Notes under the pieces: generated by a model | What the model was told of the DNA's origin: nothing | Seen by the model: the letters and a program-made list of their open reading frames with translations, nothing else | Database searches by the model: none | Part shown: positions 6,479 to 11,218 of the stretch, piece after piece | Layout of the letters: every line of letters begins with the position of its first letter | How positions within the stretch are numbered: the stretch's first letter is position 1 | Made by a program: the position numbers and the translations under genes | Assembly: GCA_016866675.1 (NCBI GenBank) | Contig: VGLO01000015.1 | Coordinates: 1 to 15,813, forward strand | DNA: 15,813 bases | Direction of reading: 5' to 3' | Source of the DNA: Candidatus Staskawiczbacteria bacterium | GTDB lineage: Bacteria > Patescibacteriota > Minisyncoccia > Minisyncoccales > Staskawiczbacteraceae

Positions 6479-6739
6479 TTAGGCAGGGCGAATGCAGTCT
6501 GTGTTTGGAATCATTTCGCCAAGACCCCTTTCTTCTATTAACTGTTTGAGTTTCTGACACTCATCTTCAGGACCCACAATGCAAGCTGTGCCAATGTACT
6601 CTTGTTTTGAAGCAAAACGCAAGCCATTCACTAAAAACGGCTCCACTGCCTCAAAACCTTTTTGGAAATAAGCTTCGATGTTAGTCATTTCCTCTTCTGA
6701 TGGATGAGGAAGCGAAAATACAAAACCAAACTGTGCCAT
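6479..6739 (-). CDS. Unrecognised 86-aa protein
   Basis: The ATG has a good Shine-Dalgarno (AAAGGAG, 8 nt upstream). The protein is soluble, with a predicted beta strand (MAQFGFVFSLP), an amphipathic helix (SEEEMTNIEAYFQKGFEAVEPF), a strand (FASKQEYIGTACIVG) and a helix (EDECQKLKQLIEERG), like a small alpha/beta domain. It begins 31 bp after the membrane-protein gene and is followed by a terminator, so it is the last gene of a two-gene transcript. No family recognised. It may be a cytoplasmic partner of the membrane protein. Confidence 0.7.
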   Translation of the reverse strand: MAQFGFVFSLPHPSEEEMTNIEAYFQKGFEAVEPFLVNGLRFASKQEYIGTACIVGPEDECQKLKQLIEERGLGEMIPNTDCIRPA

Positions 6740-6770
6740 CTGTGGTCTCCTTTCGTTATTGAATTACACA

Positions 6771-7388
6771 CTAAGAAATCAGTTTTGCAAAATGCTCCTT
6801 AAGCTGTTCTATAGTATGGCATTCCATATTGCGTACCGCTCGGTCAAAAACACAGGCACCGGCATAAACAAGTTTGTCCCACATGTCAGGATATTGCCAT
6901 CTTCCAAAAACAATAACCATTGGTACGGTTATTACAACATCTTTCTTCTCTACTTGCCCCGATTGGCGCAAATTAAAAAGAAACTCCTGATAGAAGACAC
7001 GGAAACAACGAATCCATACTACTGCATATTCAAGAGTCCAAGCGTCTCTATCAAAGTCGAGGACAATCATTGTCAGTTGAGAAGATTGCATAATTGTTCT
7101 TGCAACATCTTCTGGTTTATTGCTTGGAGCTACTTCAACAAATTCAAAGGTTGGACTGCGATGTGCCTTTAATGTGCTTATAGTCAAAGGCGATAATAGT
7201 GTGTTTGCTAAGGCAATATAGGCAGAAATGAGGAATCCATAAATGCCAACAATAATAATTCCAATCAATAAATAAATAAGAATTGAAGGAATAACTCCTC
7301 CAATAAATAACAGTAATACAGATAGCATGATGATACCCAATAGAAAGCCAGTAGCAATAATCCAACTGAAACGAACTTTGTCTTTCAT
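6771..7388 (-). CDS. Unrecognised membrane protein, 205 aa
   Basis: Two long hydrophobic helices (about residues 8-30 and 33-60) form an N-terminal hairpin with both termini probably inside. A soluble domain of about 140 residues follows, rich in beta strands (LTMIVLDFDRDAWTLEYAVV, VVITVPMVIVFGRWQ), ending in an amphipathic helix (CHTIEQLKEHFAKLI). AAGGAAAC lies before the ATG as a weak ribosome-binding site. It heads a two-gene unit with the 86-aa gene. I do not recognise the family and no catalytic motif stands out. Confidence 0.7.
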   Translation of the reverse strand: MKDKVRFSWIIATGFLLGIIMLSVLLLFIGGVIPSILIYLLIGIIIVGIYGFLISAYIALANTLLSPLTISTLKAHRSPTFEFVEVAPSNKPEDVARTIMQSSQLTMIVLDFDRDAWTLEYAVVWIRCFRVFYQEFLFNLRQSGQVEKKDVVITVPMVIVFGRWQYPDMWDKLVYAGACVFDRAVRNMECHTIEQLKEHFAKLIS

Positions 7389-7454
7389 GTGCGGTTTCCT
7401 TTCAATGAACTGTTTTTTTACTTAAATAAACTCTATCATATGTTTTCTAAAAAT

Positions 7455-7495
7455 CAAACAAAAAAAGACGGGGCAAATTCCGTCTTTTTTGTTTG
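7455..7495. terminator. Bidirectional terminator between tRNA-Gly and the membrane protein gene
   Basis: AAAAAAGACGG (7461-7471) pairs with CCGTCTTTTTT (7480-7490); outer CAAAC/GTTTG lengthens the stem. It ends the tRNA-Gly transcript directly after its 3' end at 7496. Confidence 0.85.
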
Positions 7496-7567
7496 AGCGG
7501 GCGAGCGGAATCGAACCGCCATCTGGAACTTGGCAAGCTCCCATAATAGCCACTATACGACGCCCGC
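7496..7567 (-). tRNA. tRNA-Gly(GCC)
   Basis: Acceptor GCGGGCG/CGCCCGC, anticodon stem-loop GGAGC-TTGCCAA-GTTCC with anticodon GCC, T-arm GGCGG-TTCGATT-CCGCT, discriminator T. CCA is not encoded. It starts 6 bp after the stop codon of the HTH gene upstream, so the two are probably co-transcribed and the tRNA is cut out by RNase P and 3' trimming. Confidence 0.93.
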
Positions 7568-7573
7568 AATACT

Positions 7574-8269
7574 TTAATTAGAACCTGCTAATCCATCTAT
7601 CCATCCCATAATTTTATGATAAAGTTCTGTACTATTTACTCTAATCTGAATTGTGCCATATGGCAAGATGTTAAATGGTTTTTTTCCTAAACTTGATTTA
7701 CTTAATCCATAGTAAAACTTATTAAATTTACTAGGAGTTATGACAGTTGTCTTGCTCCAAAAATCTAGTAAGTAATTGGCATTTTGGTGCTCATAAATCC
7801 TAATTCCAGCTGTAATTTTTTCTTCTGGTACCTTGCATATCTCTCGTAAAAATCTAAGGAACATTTTTACTAAATAAGGATCAGAATTAGTAAGACTAAC
7901 TGCATGTCTTGTTTTTATTTTTCCTTTAATTACTACTGGCCTCTTGTATCCTTCAGCCCAGTAAAGAGACACCCCAACCAAAAATAATTCATTTTTAGAT
8001 AATTTAGAAACTTCTCTTTTTGCTCTTTCTCTTATATCTCGAGCCCTTTGTTCTGCATAATAAGTCTGAAGCTTATTTCTTTTTAGTAAACTTTCCAGCG
8101 CATTCTTTTGTGTTCTTTTACTAATTTTTTGCTGAACTTCTGCTGAAATTTCTAATGTTGCAAACCAGTCAGATAAAGTAGACTTAGGAACACCTAAAAT
8201 GCTGTTAATCTCTGTATAGCTTTTCCCCTGTAGACGTAACTTTAGCGCTTTTTGTTTGTCATCTCTCAT
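7574..8269 (-). CDS. HTH protein with WAEG motif (LAGLIDADG-like?), 231 aa
   Basis: An N-terminal helix-turn-helix (about 8-36: LKLRLQGKSYTEINSILGVP then STLSDWF) resembles resolvase/Trp-repressor-type HTHs. A basic helical linker follows, then a domain starting ELFLVGVSLYWAEGYK (94-109) with VSLTNSDPYLVKMFLRFL and a C-terminal YHKIMGWIDGLAG. The xxG..LYWAEG helix and the final IMGWIDGLAG helix look like the two LAGLIDADG helices of a homing endonuclease; this is a resemblance, not a proven match. A second copy of the same architecture is at 10354-11040. ATG 8269 is preferred over GTG 8308, which falls inside a palindrome. No clear ribosome-binding site. It lies between the terminator of the Leu-Val-Phe tRNA operon and tRNA-Gly, ending 6 bp before the latter. 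Confidence 0.7.
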   Translation of the reverse strand: MRDDKQKALKLRLQGKSYTEINSILGVPKSTLSDWFATLEISAEVQQKISKRTQKNALESLLKRNKLQTYYAEQRARDIRERAKREVSKLSKNELFLVGVSLYWAEGYKRPVVIKGKIKTRHAVSLTNSDPYLVKMFLRFLREICKVPEEKITAGIRIYEHQNANYLLDFWSKTTVITPSKFNKFYYGLSKSSLGKKPFNILPYGTIQIRVNSTELYHKIMGWIDGLAGSN

Positions 8270-8299
8270 ACTATAAGCATAGCACGTGTGTACGGTTTT

Positions 8300-8323
8300 G
8301 ATATACACAACCCTGTGTATATC
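8300..8323. promoter_or_regulatory. 24-bp palindrome upstream of the HTH gene, likely operator
   Basis: GATATACACA (8300-8309), a 4-bp centre, and TGTGTATATC (8314-8323) form a perfect 10-bp inverted repeat 31 bp before the preferred ATG. The T8 beyond it lies on the plus strand, the wrong side for the minus-strand gene, so an operator for an HTH protein is more likely than a terminator. Confidence 0.5.
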
Positions 8324-8343
8324 TTTTTTTTATCTCTGTAATT

Positions 8344-8376
8344 AAAAATGGACGGGTGTCCGTCCATTTTTAAAAT
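8344..8376 (-). terminator. Terminator of the tRNA Leu-Val-Phe operon
   Basis: A perfect 12-bp stem AAAAATGGACGG/CCGTCCATTTTT with a GTGT loop (8344-8371), 7 bp beyond the tRNA-Phe 3' end; the T-tract is part of the stem. Confidence 0.85.
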
Positions 8377-8377
8377 G

Positions 8378-8676
8378 TGCCGCGGGGGAGAATCGAACTC
8401 CCTACCAGGCGCTCTTCCTAGCGCTTTTTTGGACTATATCATCACCCTTCCAATTTTGGTTAGGGGCTGGGCGCTTCCGCTTTAATGTGAATTAAAGAGT
8501 ACTCCTTAAAAGGATAGTCTCTACACCTTTCCTGATTTTATAAAAATCTGGACTTGGCTCGGGATTCTATTCAACCTATATTGAATCATTCCCCGAATTC
8601 ACCCAGTTACATTCCTGCATTACTGCGGGACGGCCCGAAGATTCAGGCGTCTGCTCTACCAATGAGCTACCACGGC
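8378..8676 (-). tRNA. tRNA-Phe(GAA), split by a group I intron
   Basis: The 5' exon (8676-8645, 32 nt) carries acceptor GCCGTGG, D-arm GCTC-ATTGGTA-GAGC, and the 5' anticodon strand GACGC plus C32 and U33. The 3' exon (8417-8378, 40 nt) begins GAAGA (anticodon GAA), then GCGCC, variable loop, T-arm GGGAG-TTCGATT-CTCCC and acceptor CCGCGGC, discriminator A. Joined, they give a complete 72-nt tRNA with all standard stems; the only flaw is an A28-C42 mismatch in the anticodon stem. CCA is not encoded. It is the last tRNA of a Leu-Val-Phe operon. No other tRNA-Phe is in the window, so splicing may be essential. Confidence 0.88.
8418..8644 (-). other. Group I intron (IC3-like), 227 nt, in the tRNA-Phe anticodon loop
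   Basis: P1 is formed by exon GACGCCU and intron GGGCCGUC with one bulge, giving the required U-G pair at the 5' splice site. P10 is formed by intron UCUUC (nt 4-8) and the 3' exon start GAAGA. The intron ends in G. The core shows the P4-P6 signature AATCCCGAGCCAAGTCC (8566-8550), P7 GACTAT (8519-8514) with ATAGTC (8437-8432), and a P8 hairpin CTTTAAT/ATTAAAG (8480-8497). These match the cyanobacterial tRNA-Leu type (subgroup IC3). There is no reading frame inside the intron. The insertion between U33 and G34 differs from the 34/35 site of the cyanobacterial tRNA-Leu(UAA) intron. Confidence 0.88.
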
Positions 8677-8698
8677 ATTACTCTTTTCTGTCAAAGTG

Positions 8699-8771
8699 TG
8701 GACGCTATAGGACTCGAACCTATGACCTACTCGGTGTAAACGAGTTGCTCTACCAACTGAGCTAAGCGTCC
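8699..8771 (-). tRNA. tRNA-Val(TAC)
   Basis: Acceptor GGACGCT/AGCGTCC, D-arm GCTC-AGTTGGTA-GAGC, anticodon arm ACTCG-TTTACAC-CGAGT (anticodon TAC), T-arm ATAGG-TTCGAGT-CCTAT, discriminator A. No encoded CCA. It is the middle tRNA of the Leu-Val-Phe operon, 22 bp before tRNA-Phe. Confidence 0.95.
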
Positions 8772-8788
8772 ATAATATTAAATGCTGG

Positions 8789-8950
8789 GTGCGCGGGACA
8801 GGAATCCGCTCGGCAAAAGCCTCGCTAGAACCAGTCGTCGTTACACTCCTCTTTCAAAACCCTCGGTTTTGAATAATTTCCTACACAGGAGGAAATTCTT
8901 TCCTCCCGACCCCTACTTGGATTCGACTCCGTCCTGTGCGCGGGACAGGA
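8789..8950. repeat. 15-bp direct repeat of the tRNA-Leu 3' end bounding a 147-bp unit
   Basis: GTGCGCGGGACAGGA occurs at 8789-8803 and 8936-8950. The second copy is the 3' end of tRNA-Leu (acceptor and T-stem). The segment between contains three short hairpins: CAAAACC/GGTTTTG, GGAGGAAA/TTTCCTCC and GGC/GCC around TTTT. Beside the tRNA, TTCGACTCC-GT-CCTGT forms an imperfect inverted repeat with the T-arm. It may be an integrated mini-element using the tRNA 3' end as its attachment site, or a decayed tandem copy of tRNA-Leu. Confidence 0.55.
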
Positions 8951-9019
8951 GTCGAACCTGCATGCCCTTTCGAGCGCTACCACCTCAAGGTAGTGCGTCT
9001 GCCGTTTCGCCACCCGCGC
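8937..9019 (-). tRNA. tRNA-Leu(GAG)
   Basis: An 83-nt class II tRNA: acceptor GCGCGGG/CCCGCGC, anticodon arm CTACC-TTGAGGT-GGTAG with anticodon GAG, a long variable arm (CGCTCGAAAGGGCAT), T-arm GCAGG-TTCGACT-CCTGT, discriminator A, no CCA. First gene of the tRNA operon, starting about 20 bp after the promoter. Confidence 0.93.
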
Positions 9020-9039
9020 TCTTTTCCTGCCACCTTTTT

Positions 9040-9068
9040 ATTATAAGTAAAAAATAGAGGCGGTACAA
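9040..9068 (-). promoter_or_regulatory. Promoter of the tRNA operon, partly inside the rplS terminator
   Basis: On the minus strand TTGTAC (9068-9063), a 17-bp spacer, then TATAAT (9045-9040). The -35 lies in the descending arm of the rplS terminator hairpin and the spacer includes its T-tract. Confidence 0.55.
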
Positions 9069-9108
9069 CAAAGTTTATTACTAAAAACACGCTTTGTTGT
9101 ACCGCCTC
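9050..9108 (-). terminator. Strong terminator after rplS
   Basis: A perfect 17-bp stem GAGGCGGTACAACAAAG (9057-9073) with 9092-9108, an 18-nt loop and ATTTTTT on the minus-strand side, 15 bp past the rplS stop. Confidence 0.85.
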
Positions 9109-9122
9109 AAATTAGAAATTAT

Positions 9123-9542
9123 TTATTCTGTTGTTTTTTCTATCTCTTCTACCGCAACATCTTTTACTGTTTCCGCCTTTGGTTCTTCTGCTACAACGGC
9201 GCCGACAAACTCTTTTAACTTAAGCCTTGCCTTCTTTCCCTTCGCATGTCTTATATAATATAATTTTGACCTTCTAACCTTAGCTGATTTTACAACTTCA
9301 ATCTTGCTTAGCAATGGAGAATGAATAGGAAATATTCTTTCAACTCCTACGCCGTCTACAACTTTTCTGACAGTAATAGTACCTGAAACTCCTTCTCCGT
9401 GTTTCTTTGCAATTACAATGCCTTCAAAAATTTGTATTCTTTCTTTTTCTCCTTCTTTAATTTTTTGGTGTACTTTAAGAGTATCCCCAGGTCTTATTTG
9501 TGGAATTGCTTTTAACTGATTTTTTATTATTGTTGTTTTCAT
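9123..9542 (-). CDS. rplS: Ribosomal protein L19, 139 aa
   Basis: L19 binds 23S rRNA at the 30S-50S interface. The sequence is typical: IRPGDTLKVHQKI (18-30), FEGIVIAKK, the GVSGTITVRKVVDGVGVERIFPIHSPL core, and KVRRSKLYYIRHAKGKKARLK near residues 90-110. About 25 residues beyond the usual end form an acidic tail (EEPKAETVKDVAVEEIEKTTE), a common length variation. The start codon overlaps the stop of the pseudouridine synthase gene as ATGA, so the two are translationally coupled; a ribosomal protein and an RNA modifier in one unit fits ribosome assembly. A long terminator follows. Confidence 0.96.
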   Translation of the reverse strand: MKTTIIKNQLKAIPQIRPGDTLKVHQKIKEGEKERIQIFEGIVIAKKHGEGVSGTITVRKVVDGVGVERIFPIHSPLLSKIEVVKSAKVRRSKLYYIRHAKGKKARLKLKEFVGAVVAEEPKAETVKDVAVEEIEKTTE

Positions 9543-10267
9543 TGTTTTGCTGGATTAATTTCTTCTAAAACCATTTTTAATTCTTTTGGCAAATCTGATT
9601 CAAATTCTTTTATATTGCCGTTTGGCAATTTAATTTTTAAATAAGAAGAGTGTAAAAATTGTCTATTCAAACCATCCGGCGTTGGCGAGTCTTTAAATCC
9701 GTATAACTTATCACCCGCTATTGGATGATGAATATAGGTAAGATGACACCTTATTTGGTGCTTTCTTCCTGTCTTAATATCTACATCAAGTAAAGTATAA
9801 TCCTCAAATATTTCTTTAACTTTATACTCTGTAATAGCATCTCTTGCGCTTTTTGGAGCTTCGCTTCCAATAGGGTAGGCTTTTTGCTTTCTTGGGTCTT
9901 GAGGAGACCTACTAATCATGGTTTCTATAATACCGCTGTCCTCCTTAAAAACCCCTGTAGCAAGAGCTGTATATTTCTTTCCTACCTCTCTACTTTTAAA
10001 CTGTTTTTGAAAAAAAATCAAGGCCTCCTGCCTTTTTGCAACCAATAATATGCCTGAAGTATCTTTATCTAATCTATGAACCACTCCATACCTTGGACCT
10101 TCTCCTACATTTTTTAATTCGGGGTTTTGCTCAATTAAGTAGTCAATTAATGTTTTTGAACCACCTGCACGAACACGCCTTGTCTCTCCCTCTGGAAATA
10201 CAACAACACCAGCTGGTTTATCTACCACCAAAACACTCCCGTCTTCATAAATTACTTTAAGATTCAT
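9539..10267 (-). CDS. RluA/RluD-family 23S rRNA pseudouridine synthase, 242 aa
   Basis: The enzyme converts uridine to pseudouridine in rRNA or tRNA. It begins directly with VIYEDGSVLVVDKPAGVVVFP (5-25), the first catalytic-domain motif, and has the active-site motif GVVHRLDKDTSGILLVAK with Asp67. DVDIKTGRKHQIRCHLTYIHHPIAGDKLYG is the third motif. The N-terminal S4 RNA-binding domain of RluD is missing, so it is a short form closer to RluA/RluC-type catalytic cores; the exact target uridine cannot be told. An upstream start in the same frame would read through tRNA-Val and is rejected; ATG 10267 lies 20 bp after the tRNA 3' end. It is followed by rplS with a 4-base overlap. Confidence 0.92.
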   Translation of the reverse strand: MNLKVIYEDGSVLVVDKPAGVVVFPEGETRRVRAGGSKTLIDYLIEQNPELKNVGEGPRYGVVHRLDKDTSGILLVAKRQEALIFFQKQFKSREVGKKYTALATGVFKEDSGIIETMISRSPQDPRKQKAYPIGSEAPKSARDAITEYKVKEIFEDYTLLDVDIKTGRKHQIRCHLTYIHHPIAGDKLYGFKDSPTPDGLNRQFLHSSYLKIKLPNGNIKEFESDLPKELKMVLEEINPAKQ

Positions 10268-10286
10268 ATTATTTACCTTATAAATC

Positions 10287-10363
10287 TGGTGGGCGGTACA
10301 GGGTTCGAACCTGTGAACCTTTCGCACGTCAAGCGAATGCTCTACCAACTGAGCTAACCGCCC
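10287..10363 (-). tRNA. tRNA-Val(GAC), CCA encoded
   Basis: Acceptor GGGCGGT/ACCGCCC, D-arm GCTC-AGTTGGTA-GAGC, anticodon arm TTCGC-TTGACGT-GCGAA with anticodon GAC, T-arm ACAGG-TTCGAAC-CCTGT, discriminator A followed by CCA (10289-10287). It is the only tRNA here with CCA in the DNA. Its first 10 nt overlap the 3' end of the HTH gene. Confidence 0.94.
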
Positions 10364-11040
10364 AAATTAATTACGACATCTAATAATTTTTCCCCGAGAT
10401 AAAGAACTCTTCTCTGTAAGGCAATGTCAAAGTAGTAAACAACACAAACTCCTTTATAATACCTATATGTTTTTTTAGTTGTCCTTTTATCAAACTGGGT
10501 TTTATGAAACTTCTCTTTTGGAATATTCAATAAATTTGACCAATAATTTTTCACTTTTTTTTCGTTTTGGTCATTTCTTAAATGAAGACAGCATCTGAAC
10601 TTAGATTCATCTAATGCATATAAATATCGCAATAAGTTTATAATACACTTTAAGATAGTGGGATTTGAATTAGCTATTGAGAAGGCATTTTCTTTTTTTG
10701 ATCCTTCGGCCAAATAAAACGCAGCTATAATTAATTCCCCCGTTTTTTTGTTAAAAACTTTTTTTGGAAATAATTTTTCTATATCTCTCCTTATAACTGC
10801 TCTTCTTTGATTTCCCTGATAAGCATGCCACTGCCCACCCTTTTTCTGAGCAGATATTAATCCAAGTTTCCGATTTTGCAACAGCCTTTCCTTCTGTTCT
10901 TTGGTAAGTTCAATATTTTTAAACCATCCGCTTAACGTAGAACGACTAATCCCTAATTTTTTTTCCACATATCCTATAGAAAAACCCCTCTTTCTAAGAG
11001 AAATTGCCTTTTCCTTAATACTGAACCACTTTGACTTCAT
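10354..11040 (-). CDS. HTH protein with LAEG motif, paralogue of the one at 7574-8269, 228 aa
   Basis: Same layout as the other HTH protein: an N-terminal HTH (about 8-40: AISLRKRGFSIGYVEKKLGI then RSTLSGWF), a basic linker, then GELIIAAFYLAEGSK (about 101-115) with FSIANSNPTILKCIINLLRYL, and a basic C-terminal domain. The AAFYLAEG helix resembles a LAGLIDADG helix, and the SNSNP/TNSDP segment is shared by the two paralogues. The stop TAG (10354-10356) and the last two Gly codons come from the tRNA-Val acceptor stem and position 8, an overlap of 10 bp. A consensus promoter sits so close that the mRNA is probably leaderless. Function unknown; a homing-type nuclease or a tRNA-locus regulator are both possible. 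Confidence 0.68.
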   Translation of the reverse strand: MKSKWFSIKEKAISLRKRGFSIGYVEKKLGISRSTLSGWFKNIELTKEQKERLLQNRKLGLISAQKKGGQWHAYQGNQRRAVIRRDIEKLFPKKVFNKKTGELIIAAFYLAEGSKKENAFSIANSNPTILKCIINLLRYLYALDESKFRCCLHLRNDQNEKKVKNYWSNLLNIPKEKFHKTQFDKRTTKKTYRYYKGVCVVYYFDIALQRRVLYLGEKLLDVVINLGG

Positions 11041-11046
11041 ACTGTT

Positions 11047-11074
11047 ATTATACTATCTGTAGTTCTGATATCAA
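11047..11074 (-). promoter_or_regulatory. Promoter of the HTH gene at 10354-11040 (leaderless)
   Basis: On the minus strand TTGATA (11074-11069), a 16-bp spacer, TATAAT (11052-11047), then only 6 nt to the ATG. Transcription should start at or next to the start codon. It also gives the tRNA-Val-synthase-rplS unit a promoter of its own. Confidence 0.6.
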
Positions 11075-11091
11075 GGTGCTTTTTATGATAG

Positions 11092-11163
11092 TGCTCCCAC
11101 TAGGATTCGAACCTAGGACCTACCCGATATAAGCGGGGTGCTCTGCCGCTGAGCTATGGGAGC
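11092..11163 (-). tRNA. tRNA-Ile(TAT)
   Basis: Acceptor GCTCCCA/TGGGAGC, D-arm GCTC-AGCGGCA-GAGC, anticodon arm CCCCG-CTTATAT-CGGGT with anticodon TAT, T-arm CTAGG-TTCGAAT-CCTAG, discriminator A, no CCA. Pair 27-43 is a C-T mismatch; the other four pairs are good. A TAT anticodon reads AUA directly. Confidence 0.82.
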
Positions 11164-11166
11164 CTT

Positions 11167-11201
11167 TATACCCAATTAAAATAATATTTTAATTGGGTAT
11201 A
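11167..11201. terminator. Long hairpin between ftsH and tRNA-Ile
   Basis: ATACCCAATTAAAAT (11168-11182) and its exact complement (11186-11200) around AAT. On the minus strand no T-tract follows, so it may be an mRNA 3'-end stem or processing site rather than a full terminator; the plus strand has T6 beyond it. Confidence 0.5.
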
Positions 11202-11218
11202 TATTTTTTATATCTTTT

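Noticed and set aside
8554..9057. Short plus-strand frames across the tRNA cluster
   Set aside because: They are antisense translations of tRNA genes and the intron.
10268..10348. N-terminal extension of the pseudouridine synthase
   Set aside because: It reads through tRNA-Val(GAC); family similarity starts at ATG 10267.
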